Source of the DNA: Chitinophagales bacterium
GTDB taxonomy: Bacteria; Bacteroidota; Bacteroidia; Chitinophagales; Chitinophagaceae
Direction: 5' to 3'
Assembly: GCA_025355935.1 (NCBI GenBank)
Contig: JANXYS010000061.1
Coordinates: 1-25,127 of the forward strand
DNA: 25,127 nucleotides
Shown: positions 16,175 through 24,386 of the stretch, one piece after another
Layout of the letters: each line of letters begins with the position of its first letter
How positions within the stretch are numbered: the first letter of the stretch is position 1
The notes under the pieces: model-generated
What the model saw: only the letters and a program-made list of their open reading frames with translations
What the model was told of the DNA's origin: nothing
Database searches by the model: none
Translations under genes and position numbers: made by a program

Positions 16175-17305
16175 TTAAAAAAGTTTCCCTTGCGAACCTG
16201 GCCTCCTGAATCGCGAGGTGTCCAGGCTCCATTCTTCGGCATTCATGTTATATAATTTGCCATACTTCTTGTATTGCTGTGCTACTAACTCTGCAAGGTT
16301 TCCCTCGCCTCTCATCCTCACACCCCACCTGCTGTCATTAACTTTGCCGCCATGGCTTTGCTCGATCAGATGCCAAACTTTATCCGCATAGTTGGGAAAA
16401 TTTGTGTATAGCCAATCATGAAATAAAAGTTGTACAGACCCATTTAATCGTAAGAATGTGTATGCTGTAAATGTAGCACCGTGGTCTGCCGCAGCTTCCA
16501 TTATCCGCTGCATCTCATGTTCATTTAATCCAGGTATCATCGGCCCCATCATTACCCCCATCCTAACCCCGGCCTTACTTAATTCTTCAATAACCTTCAA
16601 CTTCTGAAGGGCCGTGGTGGTTCTCGGCTCCATAGCCCTTCTAAGATCTTCATTAAAGGAAGTTATACTCACCATTGCTGACACGATATTTTTCCTTGCC
16701 ATATCCTGAAGAATATCTTTGTCTTTTAAAATCCACGAATTCTTCGTTAATATTCCAACCGGTTGATTATATTCATTACAAACCTCCAGCAGACTTCTTG
16801 TTAAACGATATTTTTGTTCGGCAGGCTGATAACAATCGGTATTGCCACTCAGCATTATCGGCGCACACAGCCATTTAGGATCATCAAGGAATTTGCGAAG
16901 CAATTGCGGCGCATTCTTTTTTATAAGTATTTTTTGCTCAAAATCAATTCCTGCACTGTAACCCCAGTATTCATGCACATTACGCGCATAACAGTAGATG
17001 CATCCATGTTCGCAACCTGCATATGGATTCATACTATAGCCCATCCCTGCGTCTTGGCTTTCAATTTTATTTACAATAGTTTTCGACTGTTGTTCGATAT
17101 ACTGAGTCTTTAGATTCCTAATTTCCCAATCATCAATAGATTCAATATTTTCTCTTGTTATTTCATTTTTAATAAATCGATTTTTGGTATTAAATTGAGC
17201 ACCTCTGCCGACTGTATAGGCTGACGTATCCTGCGTTACCGTGGTGGAAACTTTGTGATGATCTTGCTTTAATGGAGAATGCATTTTAAAATTTATTTGG
17301 ATCAT
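16175..17305 (-). CDS. PA0069-family radical SAM protein (spore photoproduct lyase-like)
   Basis: A radical SAM protein of about 376 residues, of the PA0069/Rv2578c family, related to spore photoproduct lyase. The strongest evidence is NPYAGCEHGCIYCYARNVHE, with the CxxxCxxC cluster-binding cysteines, plus the upstream GRGAQFNTKNRF signature, PIMLSGNTDCYQPAEQ, ILTKNSW and FLRLNGSV. I start it at ATG 17305; an in-frame GTG at 17317 and an ATG at 17284 are alternatives, and homologues usually begin not far before the GRGAQ segment. The C-terminus GSQGKLF carries a QxxLF motif that echoes the sliding-clamp-binding consensus. No substrate has been shown for this family; DNA photoproduct or base repair is a reasonable guess from its SPL kinship. 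Confidence 0.88.
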   Translation of the reverse strand: MIQINFKMHSPLKQDHHKVSTTVTQDTSAYTVGRGAQFNTKNRFIKNEITRENIESIDDWEIRNLKTQYIEQQSKTIVNKIESQDAGMGYSMNPYAGCEHGCIYCYARNVHEYWGYSAGIDFEQKILIKKNAPQLLRKFLDDPKWLCAPIMLSGNTDCYQPAEQKYRLTRSLLEVCNEYNQPVGILTKNSWILKDKDILQDMARKNIVSAMVSITSFNEDLRRAMEPRTTTALQKLKVIEELSKAGVRMGVMMGPMIPGLNEHEMQRIMEAAADHGATFTAYTFLRLNGSVQLLFHDWLYTNFPNYADKVWHLIEQSHGGKVNDSRWGVRMRGEGNLAELVAQQYKKYGKLYNMNAEEWSLDTSRFRRPGSQGKLF

Positions 17306-17338
17306 TTTAAAGATCACATTAGCAATAAGTAGATTCTA

Positions 17339-17992
17339 TTATATCGCGCAATTAAATAATGTACCTTGCGTTGTAGAAACAGGCATATTCTTCAATTGAA
17401 ATCGCTCGGTGATTAAATATTTTTTATCACTGTTCTTTTTGAGAAGCAGCATTTCATCAACCATAAACCTTCCCGTAAATTGCCGGTGCCTATATTCTAA
17501 CCATGCTTTTTCAAACTGCCATGGCAATAATTTCTGGCCGATATTAAAATGGGGTTGCATCATGAAAAAAGGCTTATGGTCTTTGCCCGCCCGCATTAAT
17601 TGTTGCGTATTTGTTCTAATCGATTTTACTAAAGTTTCAATTTGAACTTTGGACGTAACATTAATAAAAATCGTGTGTGTCGGATAATTGCCAAAATTTT
17701 TAAGTTCAATCTTTACAGGAGTTAAGCCCATGCTTAATGCCTTGAGTTTGTTAACTATCCTCTCTTCTGCAGTTGCAAATTGACAAAATTTGACCAAGGC
17801 CAGGTGAGGCTTAACATACAGCGCGTTTTCGTTTTTAAACTTCTCTGCAAAAAGTTGTTTCACCTGAATTATTTTGTTAAGAAGTTCTGCATGCGGCCTT
17901 ATAATTAGCAAGTATTCGTTCAACTGACTTTTTTCTAAATGTTTAATTTGTGCATCCATGGCTAATCGTTGGGCTACCCAATAAATTAGCAT
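17339..17992 (-). CDS. 2H phosphoesterase / '2-5 RNA ligase'-like protein
   Basis: A 217-residue soluble protein with the bilobal layout of the 2H phosphoesterase superfamily. The two His motifs are at His63 (KPHLALVKF) and His148 (QPHFNIGQKLLPWQ). Superfamily members hydrolyse or join 2',5' or cyclic phosphate bonds in RNA or nucleotides using two HxT/Sx motifs; here the Thr/Ser positions read Ala65 and Asn150, so catalysis may be lost or altered. EYLLIIRPHAEL and LEYRHRQFTGRFMVDEMLLL are further family-like stretches. Met12 (17959) is an alternative start and may be the real one, since the first eleven residues add little. The near-terminal segment TQGTLF resembles the QxxLF ends of the two radical SAM proteins downstream. 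It is the first gene of the cassette. Confidence 0.8.
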   Translation of the reverse strand: MLIYWVAQRLAMDAQIKHLEKSQLNEYLLIIRPHAELLNKIIQVKQLFAEKFKNENALYVKPHLALVKFCQFATAEERIVNKLKALSMGLTPVKIELKNFGNYPTHTIFINVTSKVQIETLVKSIRTNTQQLMRAGKDHKPFFMMQPHFNIGQKLLPWQFEKAWLEYRHRQFTGRFMVDEMLLLKKNSDKKYLITERFQLKNMPVSTTQGTLFNCAI

Positions 17993-18026
17993 AAATTTAC
18001 TAATTATTTTAGTATTTAAATGTTAA

Positions 18027-18039
18027 AAAACAAATTAAA
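18027..18039 (-). promoter_or_regulatory. 13-nt motif shared with the crtI leader
   Basis: TTTAATTTGTTTT on the minus strand, 35-47 bases before the ATG at 17992, is identical to a 13-mer 27-39 bases before crtI (24387-24399). It may be part of a promoter, possibly one read by the ECF sigma factor of the operon. The word is AT-rich, so the match alone is only suggestive. Confidence 0.3.
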
Positions 18040-18076
18040 GTTTGGTTTAATCGCGGTGGATATCCAGTGGGGTTAT

Positions 18077-18763
18077 TTACTTACGCATCAGAAGAAGCCT
18101 TTCATAAATGAGAGCATTCATCAAGAAAAGCAACATGCCGTAAAAGACGTCTTCAAACGGAATAGATAGCACCCTGATGCCCAAATTCTGTGAGTTATTA
18201 TATATAATCACAGGTAGTGAAGTAAGAATGCCGTTGACAGCGAGAAAGGGCAGGAGAATGATGAGATAACTAATTAAAAATACAGTTATATTAACTGTAG
18301 CAATTGATTTGATACCACAGACGCAGAAAATAAGGATGGCTGTAAAAATAAATGTCCAAAATGTATAAGCCCTGTCATGCCAAAAGAATGATGCAATCAA
18401 TAATGCGGCTCCAAGTGCGCAGAATATAATTTTTGATACCCTTTCATTTTGGAGTGCAGGGAAGTAACACTTGATGCACTCATATATAAATATGCAGCAA
18501 TATGGAACCACAAAAAAAAAGAGAATTTCTTCAAAGGGAAGAACAGAGAGTTTATATCCTAAGATAAAATCAGAATTAAAACTCCAAACATTTTTTTTAG
18601 TAAATATAATATCCCAAATAATAAAGAACACGGCTGGTAATATCATTCCAAGACAAAGCTGCTTCCACTTTTTATAAAAGCCTACTTTATTGTCAAAACT
18701 TAAGGTTAAGGGGCCGGCAATTGATAAACCAAGAATTAAAAGATAAGTATAATGTTGATTCAT
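18077..18763 (-). CDS. Fused CrtYcd-type lycopene cyclase
   Basis: A 228-residue integral membrane protein with about six to seven hydrophobic segments. It consists of two tandem lycopene-cyclase domains (TIGR03462), each carrying the PFEE/PFED motif needed for cyclisation: VLPFEEILFF (Pro76-Glu79) and SIPFEDVFYG (Pro202-Asp205). It would convert one or both psi ends of lycopene to beta rings; with CruF and CrtD present, the one-ended product gamma-carotene is likely. In many actinobacteria CrtYc and CrtYd are separate subunits; the fused form is usual in Bacteroidota. It is the last gene of the carotenoid operon, 42 bp after crtZ, with no obvious terminator before the next gene. Confidence 0.88.
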   Translation of the reverse strand: MNQHYTYLLILGLSIAGPLTLSFDNKVGFYKKWKQLCLGMILPAVFFIIWDIIFTKKNVWSFNSDFILGYKLSVLPFEEILFFFVVPYCCIFIYECIKCYFPALQNERVSKIIFCALGAALLIASFFWHDRAYTFWTFIFTAILIFCVCGIKSIATVNITVFLISYLIILLPFLAVNGILTSLPVIIYNNSQNLGIRVLSIPFEDVFYGMLLFLMNALIYERLLLMRK

Positions 18764-18805
18764 CTTATAGCTATATCATTGCTGATCGATGCAAATAGAG
18801 CATTA

Positions 18806-19297
18806 TTATGTGTACGAAGAAGGCATTTTATTTCGCATTTTCTCGGCCTGAATTTTTTTCCAATATTTCCTTGCCACTATAAGCATACCAAAGCTTTCTC
18901 CTTCTTCCTTGTTCAAATGTTTGTGATGCATTTTATGCGCCCAGCGTATGGTCTTAACATAAGTATTATTGCTACGTGAAAACCATTTAAATCGTTGATG
19001 GATAATTACCTCGTGGACTATAAAATAAGACATACCATACAGGGCAATACCAAAGCCAATCGCTGCCATCCAATACACTTCTTTTTGAAGACCTACCATA
19101 ATGCATAGCCAGCTTGGAATAGCAAATATTAAAAAAAAGGCATCATTTTTTTCGAAAAATCCGGGGGAAGGTTGGTGGTGATCTTTATGAAGATACCATA
19201 AAAACCCATGCATAACGAACCGGTGCGTAAGCCAGGTTACTCCTTCCATAAGTGCAAAGGTTGCGATGGTAATAAAAGAAACAGAAATCCAGTTCAT
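18806..19297 (-). CDS. crtZ: Beta-carotene hydroxylase CrtZ
   Basis: A 163-residue membrane di-iron hydroxylase of the fatty-acid hydroxylase superfamily, which adds a hydroxyl at C3 of beta-ionone rings. All expected histidines are present: His25-x4-His30 (HRFVMH), His37-x2-His40-His41 (HKDHH), His95-x4-His100 (HEVIIH) and His121-x2-His124-His125 (HKMHH). Length and motif spacing fit CrtZ well. The ATG overlaps the end of cruF by 4 bp (ATGA-type), so the two are translationally coupled. Here it would hydroxylate the single ring of gamma-carotene-type intermediates. Confidence 0.93.
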   Translation of the reverse strand: MNWISVSFITIATFALMEGVTWLTHRFVMHGFLWYLHKDHHQPSPGFFEKNDAFFLIFAIPSWLCIMVGLQKEVYWMAAIGFGIALYGMSYFIVHEVIIHQRFKWFSRSNNTYVKTIRWAHKMHHKHLNKEEGESFGMLIVARKYWKKIQAEKMRNKMPSSYT

Positions 19298-19983
19298 AAA
19301 AAGGTCCGTATTAATAGAAAAAACATTAGTTGAATCAATAACAAATTTACCGCAAATTTGTTTCTTCTTGGGAATTTACAAAATTGGAAAATTGTTAAAA
19401 AAATTGCGCTTACAATAAACCAGCAGAGGTAATTGTAAAGAGGGATTTCACCACTTACCCATTGCCAATAACCAAGTTTAACGGCTGCCGGCTCCAGGAA
19501 CCAATCAATAAAAACTGCGAGTGTAGCCCCGTCTATCACGACTGATAAGAATTTTAAAAGTGGCGACTGAACTTTCGCCTCGATACTCGTTATACGCCCC
19601 AGGTGAGAAAAAATCATACTTACAACTATCCCGCAGCAATATATAATAATAAACCAATTTACCCCGATAATGACCGGTACCTTGTACATTACTTCCCCTA
19701 ACGACTGTCCATAAAAGTAATTTCCAAATAGCAGCCCCGTAGACGTGCCAATAACTTCAAATAGGTAACCAAGAATCATACAAGAAAGAAAAAGTACACA
19801 GATGCCTTCAGAAATGTGATATTGGGTATAAAAGATTAGACCACCCATTAACAGCAGGTGAATTGGCGTAAGTTGTATAAAAAAGGCACGGTCGAATAAT
19901 AGCATGCCTATAAAGCCAATGGCATGAAAGAGGATAGCAATAGCAGTTGCGACCTGGCACCTGGAAAAACGCGATTTCAACAA
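19294..19983 (-). CDS. cruF: CruF-like carotenoid 1,2-hydratase
   Basis: A 229-residue polytopic membrane protein of the DUF422/CruF family, which adds water across the 1',2' double bond at the open psi end of carotenoids. Typical marks are the EVIGTSTGLLFGNYFYG stretch (from Glu76), LGEVMYKVPVIIGVNWFIII, and IDWFLEPAAVKLGYWQW with Asp160 and Glu164. The frame has no ATG before the first membrane helix; upstream it meets an in-frame stop, and the only usual start codons are TTG at 19983 and TTG at 19980, so a TTG start is needed to keep the first helix. The gene follows crtD after 1 bp and overlaps crtZ by 4 bp. With CrtD it completes the acyclic end of saproxanthin- or myxol-type pigments. 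Confidence 0.88.
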   Translation of the reverse strand: MLKSRFSRCQVATAIAILFHAIGFIGMLLFDRAFFIQLTPIHLLLMGGLIFYTQYHISEGICVLFLSCMILGYLFEVIGTSTGLLFGNYFYGQSLGEVMYKVPVIIGVNWFIIIYCCGIVVSMIFSHLGRITSIEAKVQSPLLKFLSVVIDGATLAVFIDWFLEPAAVKLGYWQWVSGEIPLYNYLCWFIVSAIFLTIFQFCKFPRRNKFAVNLLLIQLMFFLLIRTFL

Positions 19984-19984
19984 A

Positions 19985-21472
19985 TTAATGTGTGTTTTTA
20001 AAGTCTCTTTTTATTAAGTCAGTTACAATTTTGGCGCTGCTAAAGCAAAGCGGAATTCCACCTCCGGGATGCACGCTGCCTCCACAGAAATATAAATGCT
20101 TAACTTCCTTTGAAAAATTAGGGTGCCGCATGAAAGCAGCCATTTTGGAATTTGAACTTGTCCCATATAATGATCCCATATAACTTCCCGAACCGCTCTC
20201 GATAGTGACCGGATCCAGAGTGTCCTCTGTTTCTATAAAATCTTCTATATTCACATTAAGCATACGGTTCAACTTTTCGATAATATACTTTCGCGCCTCC
20301 ATTTTAAGAACTTGCCAATCCTGGCCGGAATTTGCCGGCACATTCAACATAACAAACCAATTTTCAGAATTTGCGGGCGAATGCTGATGATCATACTTCG
20401 AGGTAATATTTATGTAGATGGTCGGGTCCCTATACAATTGCTTAAGGGTGAAGATATACTTGAACTCTTTTTCGTAATCAGCGCTAAAAAAAATATTATG
20501 AAGCCCCAGACTTACAAATTCTTTTTTGATGCCCCAGTAGAAAATACATGCACTGCTACTTCGTTCCTGCTTTAAAATCTCTATGGCCTTACTGTGATTT
20601 TTTAATAAGCGTTCATAAGTAAAATAAATATCCATATTACTTACAACAAGGTCAGCAAAATAATTATTGCCATTAACAACTACTCCCTTGCAATGGCCTT
20701 CGGCTTCGATTATCCTTTCTACTGCTGCATGAAAGTGAAAGATAACTCCCTTTTTCTCCGCAAGTAGTTTTAGAACGTTTGCGATCTGGATCATTCCGCC
20801 TTGCGGATAGAAAGTACCTTCGTTTTGTTCAAGGTGAGGAATGAGGCTGAGCATTGCCGGTGCCTTATATGGATTACTTCCGTTATAAGTGGCATAACGA
20901 TTGAATAGTTGCCTTGCTTCCGCCGATTTGAAGTGCCTTCCGTTATACTGGTCTAGGGAAGAAAATAAGTATGGAATTCGAAGCGCCTTCAGGGCCGGAA
21001 ATATCCTTTTATTGGTCCAGGTTCGCTGTTTGTGTAAGGAGTAATTAAGAAAAACATTGCCGATTTTATTATAAAGTATTTCAGATGACTTGAGATATGC
21101 TATCGATTTTTTAGGATCCTCACCTACTTTTTCATGTAGTTCACTGGCAAACATCTCCTGATCGGCCCATGCAGTAATGTTCTTGCCGTTCTCATAGAAA
21201 TAATTGCATGCAATAGGGCAACGTTTGTAAGAGAAGTATGATTCAATCGGCTCACCGGCCAGTTCAAAAAGTTCTTCGAGATTTTCCGGTTGTGTGAAGA
21301 GAGATGGTCCCCCGTCAAAAATATACCCTTGCTTTTCAAATGAAGTTAACTTCCCCCCTGCTGTGGCATTTTTTTCAAACACCTCAACCTCAAACCCTGC
21401 AACTCTTAACCTGATTGCGGTGGCCATCCCAGCTATACCACTTCCAATGATGATTGCAGTCCTCCTTTCCAT
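19985..21472 (-). CDS. crtD: CrtD-like carotenoid 3,4-desaturase
   Basis: A 495-residue FAD-dependent CrtI-family desaturase. The N-terminal dinucleotide-binding motif is IIIGSGIAGMATAIRL, followed by EKNATAGGKLTSFEKQGYIF and FDGGPSLFTQPENLEELFEL, the pattern that separates CrtD from CrtI. The C-terminus FCGGSVHPGGGIPLCFSSAK is the second FAD-contact region. CrtD desaturates the C3',4' bond of 1'-hydroxy-gamma-carotene made by CruF. Bacteroidota genomes often carry this second CrtI paralogue beside cruF, as here. Methoxyneurosporene dehydrogenase is the alternative label for the same family. Start is ATG 21472; the idi stop is 5 bp upstream and cruF begins after 1 bp. Confidence 0.88.
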   Translation of the reverse strand: MERRTAIIIGSGIAGMATAIRLRVAGFEVEVFEKNATAGGKLTSFEKQGYIFDGGPSLFTQPENLEELFELAGEPIESYFSYKRCPIACNYFYENGKNITAWADQEMFASELHEKVGEDPKKSIAYLKSSEILYNKIGNVFLNYSLHKQRTWTNKRIFPALKALRIPYLFSSLDQYNGRHFKSAEARQLFNRYATYNGSNPYKAPAMLSLIPHLEQNEGTFYPQGGMIQIANVLKLLAEKKGVIFHFHAAVERIIEAEGHCKGVVVNGNNYFADLVVSNMDIYFTYERLLKNHSKAIEILKQERSSSACIFYWGIKKEFVSLGLHNIFFSADYEKEFKYIFTLKQLYRDPTIYINITSKYDHQHSPANSENWFVMLNVPANSGQDWQVLKMEARKYIIEKLNRMLNVNIEDFIETEDTLDPVTIESGSGSYMGSLYGTSSNSKMAAFMRHPNFSKEVKHLYFCGGSVHPGGGIPLCFSSAKIVTDLIKRDFKNTH

Positions 21473-21477
21473 TGAGG

Positions 21478-21999
21478 TTATTTTGATTTCACTGCAAGGT
21501 ACTCCTGCATTCTTGGAAAAGCAATTTTAAACCAACTGGTATATTTTTGGGGATGAGAAGTCAAAGCAGCCTCGATTGCCTCTATAGTCATATAGCAATA
21601 ATCTTTAACCTCACGGTCATCAGGAACGATAGTTGAGTGGTAGTAGCCAATCAAAACGTGATCAAATTCATGCTCAGTTAGTCCATTGTCAAATTCAGTT
21701 CGATAGACAAAAGAAAAAGCTTCATTGAGGGAAGTTGTAAAACCCATTTCTTCCTGTAGCCGTTTTATCGCAGACTGTACAATATTTTCTCCTGAACCCG
21801 GATGGCTGCAGCACGCGTTGGTCCAAAGTCCAGAACTATGATATTTACTATCTGCTCGTTGTTGCAACAACATCTCTCCCTTCGCATTGAATATGAAAAC
21901 ACTAAATGCGCGATGCAAAAGACCTTTTTGATGAACCTCCAGTTTTTCCATTTTACCGATTTCCCTATCGTCTTCATCTACAAGCACTAAATATGTCAA
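21478..21999 (-). CDS. idi: Isopentenyl-diphosphate delta-isomerase, type 1
   Basis: A 173-residue Nudix-fold isomerase that interconverts IPP and DMAPP and so feeds prenyl chain growth. HQKGLLHRAFSVFIFN is the usual first motif; NACCSHPGSGEN carries the catalytic Cys64; RLQEEMGF is the Nudix-box remnant; and TEHEFDHVLIG includes the second catalytic acid at Glu109. No ATG exists before the conserved VLVDEDDREIG segment; the start is TTG 21999 (GTG four codons later is an alternative). It is 16 bp from the crtB stop and 5 bp from crtD. Location in the carotenoid operon suggests it boosts precursor supply when pigment is made. Confidence 0.93.
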   Translation of the reverse strand: MTYLVLVDEDDREIGKMEKLEVHQKGLLHRAFSVFIFNAKGEMLLQQRADSKYHSSGLWTNACCSHPGSGENIVQSAIKRLQEEMGFTTSLNEAFSFVYRTEFDNGLTEHEFDHVLIGYYHSTIVPDDREVKDYCYMTIEAIEAALTSHPQKYTSWFKIAFPRMQEYLAVKSK

Positions 22000-22015
22000 A
22001 ATTATCGATATTGGA

Positions 22016-22852
22016 TTATAAAATATTTAATTGACTTCTTAAGCCTGCTCGCATTACGATGAATGCTTTGGAATAATTAGGAATCCTAATTCTATCAGTC
22101 AACAATGTTGCAGGTTCGGCCTTCTTGATTTTTTTAAAGAGAGAAAGATAATATTTGTAAGCCACGTAGACCCCGAATCGGGCTTTGACAGGCAAGCCCG
22201 AGATGCCGGCATATGCCAACTTAAAATCTGCGGTTATATCAGCTTCAATTTTGTCCTTCATTTGTGAATTAAAATTATTAAAATCCACTTCAGGAAAGTA
22301 GGTCCGGTTAAGATCTTCAAAATCCGCTTTGACATCCCGGAGGAAATTTACTTTTTGAAATGCAGCACCGAGCGAACGAGCTGCAGGTTTAAGTTCTTCA
22401 AATTTCTTTCGATCACCTTCGCAAAATATATATAAACACATAAGTCCTACAACTTCCGCACTTCCATATATGTATTGCTCGTACTTACCAACGTCGTATT
22501 TTGTTTTATTTAAATCCATTTCCATGCTTGCAAAGAATGCATGAATGAGTTCCTGGTCTATCTGATACCTATTAACAGTTAGTTGAAAGCTCTGGAGAAT
22601 AGGGTTTGTACTAATCTTTTTATCGATTGCACGAAAAGTATCTGTTTTAAAATCTTCGAGCAATACGGCTTTGTCAAAATTATGAAATGTGTCTACAATC
22701 TCATCTGCAAAACGAACAAAACCATATACATTATAGATGGGCTGACGCATATCCTTATGCAACAATCTTATTGCACTGCTAAAGGATGTACTATAGCGTT
22801 CTGCCGTGATTTTACTACATTCCTCGCTTACAATATGAAAAAGATGCATCAT
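22016..22852 (-). CDS. crtB: Phytoene synthase CrtB
   Basis: A 278-residue squalene/phytoene synthase that joins two GGPP molecules to phytoene. The two Asp-rich Mg-binding motifs are Asp50-x3-Asp54 (FADEIVDTF) and Asp173-x3-Asp177 (FLRDVKADFEDLNRTYFP). RYSTSFSSAIRLL at the N-terminus and AAFQKVNFLRD are also standard. Two Met codons open the frame; I use the first at 22852. Together with CrtI it is the entry to the pathway; the CrtE needed to make GGPP is not in this window. Confidence 0.94.
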   Translation of the reverse strand: MMHLFHIVSEECSKITAERYSTSFSSAIRLLHKDMRQPIYNVYGFVRFADEIVDTFHNFDKAVLLEDFKTDTFRAIDKKISTNPILQSFQLTVNRYQIDQELIHAFFASMEMDLNKTKYDVGKYEQYIYGSAEVVGLMCLYIFCEGDRKKFEELKPAARSLGAAFQKVNFLRDVKADFEDLNRTYFPEVDFNNFNSQMKDKIEADITADFKLAYAGISGLPVKARFGVYVAYKYYLSLFKKIKKAEPATLLTDRIRIPNYSKAFIVMRAGLRSQLNIL

Positions 22853-22863
22853 CTACTCCTAAT

Positions 22864-24360
22864 TTAATTTTTGAATTCTTTTACAACTTCTTTAGCGACA
22901 ACTTCCCCACTAATCAGCGATGGTGGTACTCCTGGGCCCGGCACCGTAAGCTGCCCAGTGTAGAAAAGATTTTTGATTTTTTTACTTTTTAATCCAGGTT
23001 TAAAAATCGCAGTCTGCATAAGGGTATTAGCAAGTCCATAAGCATTTCCTTTAAACGCATTATAATCATTTACGAAATCTTTTACTGCGTAAGATTTTCT
23101 ATATATAATATTTTCTTTAATATTTTCCCCTATTCTTTCTTCAAACCTGCGTAATATTTTTTCAAAATATTGATCTCTTAATTCCTCTGTATCGCCTGTC
23201 AATCCAGAAGCAATCGGGATAAGAAAAAACAGATTTTCCATGCCTTTCGGTGCTACTAATTCGTCAGTAACCGATGTCGCACTAACGTAAAATAAAGGTT
23301 CGACTGGCCATTTAGGTTGCTGATAAATTTCCCTAGCGTGTTCATCAAAGTCTACATCAAAAAAAAGCGAATGATGTAAAACATTTTTAAGCTTTTTATT
23401 GATGCCTACGTAATATAACAAGCAGGATGGTGCCATAACTCTTGAATTCCAATATTTATTGCTGTACGAACGGAATTTTTCCGGTAATAAAACTGTTTCA
23501 ATGAAATGATAATCCGCGGCTCCAATAACAACGTCTGCCTGAAAGAGTTTTACTTCTTCTAATTTAGTAAGAGTATTAACAGCCTTGACTGCAGTAATCT
23601 GATTTTTTTCAAGCAGTAACTCACTAACATTATAATTAAACGAAAATTGTACTCCCAACTCCTCGCATAATTTGTACATCCCGTTTACAACTTCATACAT
23701 GCCGCCAGCGGGATACCATGTTCCAAGCTTTATATCCGCGTAATTCATAAGACTGTAAAGTGCCGGAATATTTTCTGGCAATGCGCCCAGGAATAACACG
23801 GGAAACTCCAACAATTGAATCAACTTCGGATGATTAAAATATTTCCTGATATGTTTCTTCATTGAGGTGAAGACATCTAATTTCAATATCCCTTTGGCAA
23901 GATCTGTATCAACGAACTCTGTCAACTTTCTCCCGGGCTTATGTACCAGTTTGTTAATTCCTACATCATATTTAAAAGCTGCTTCCTCAAGAAATCGTTC
24001 TAATTGCAGTGCTGATCCAGGTGACGTCTTTTCAAAGAGTTCCTTCAACTTAAGGAAATTTGCAGGGATATCCATTACTGAATCTCTGAAGAATATCCTA
24101 TATGACGGATCAAGCCTCTTGAGACTATAATAATCAGAAGGTAGTTTGCCAAAGCTTTTAAAAAATCTTTCAAAGACGTCCGGCATCCAGTACCAACTCG
24201 GTCCCATATCGAAAGAAAATCCTTTGGCCAGAAACTTTCTCGCCCTCCCGCCTGGAATGGGATGCTTTTCTACTACTGTAACCTCCCATCCGGCTTGCGC
24301 CATAAATGAAGCTGCTGACAGTCCTGCAAAGCCGCTACCAATTACAACTACTTTTTTCAC
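22864..24360 (-). CDS. crtI: Phytoene desaturase CrtI
   Basis: A 498-residue FAD-dependent desaturase expected to convert phytoene to lycopene. N-terminal motif VVVIGSGFAGLSAASFMAQ (residues 4-22), then EKHPIPGGRARKF and FDMGPSWYWMPDVFERFF, the latter typical of the Bacteroidota CrtI group; the C-terminus is FYTGQLTVPGPGVPPSLISG. The start codon is GTG: a TGA stop lies directly before it in frame and no ATG is available. The gene is 52 bp after the sigma factor and 11 bp before crtB. It is distinguished from the crtD paralogue by the MGPSWYWMPD segment. Confidence 0.93.
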   Translation of the reverse strand: MKKVVVIGSGFAGLSAASFMAQAGWEVTVVEKHPIPGGRARKFLAKGFSFDMGPSWYWMPDVFERFFKSFGKLPSDYYSLKRLDPSYRIFFRDSVMDIPANFLKLKELFEKTSPGSALQLERFLEEAAFKYDVGINKLVHKPGRKLTEFVDTDLAKGILKLDVFTSMKKHIRKYFNHPKLIQLLEFPVLFLGALPENIPALYSLMNYADIKLGTWYPAGGMYEVVNGMYKLCEELGVQFSFNYNVSELLLEKNQITAVKAVNTLTKLEEVKLFQADVVIGAADYHFIETVLLPEKFRSYSNKYWNSRVMAPSCLLYYVGINKKLKNVLHHSLFFDVDFDEHAREIYQQPKWPVEPLFYVSATSVTDELVAPKGMENLFFLIPIASGLTGDTEELRDQYFEKILRRFEERIGENIKENIIYRKSYAVKDFVNDYNAFKGNAYGLANTLMQTAIFKPGLKSKKIKNLFYTGQLTVPGPGVPPSLISGEVVAKEVVKEFKN

Positions 24361-24386
24361 TCAGCTAAAATAAGGTTATTGGACTT

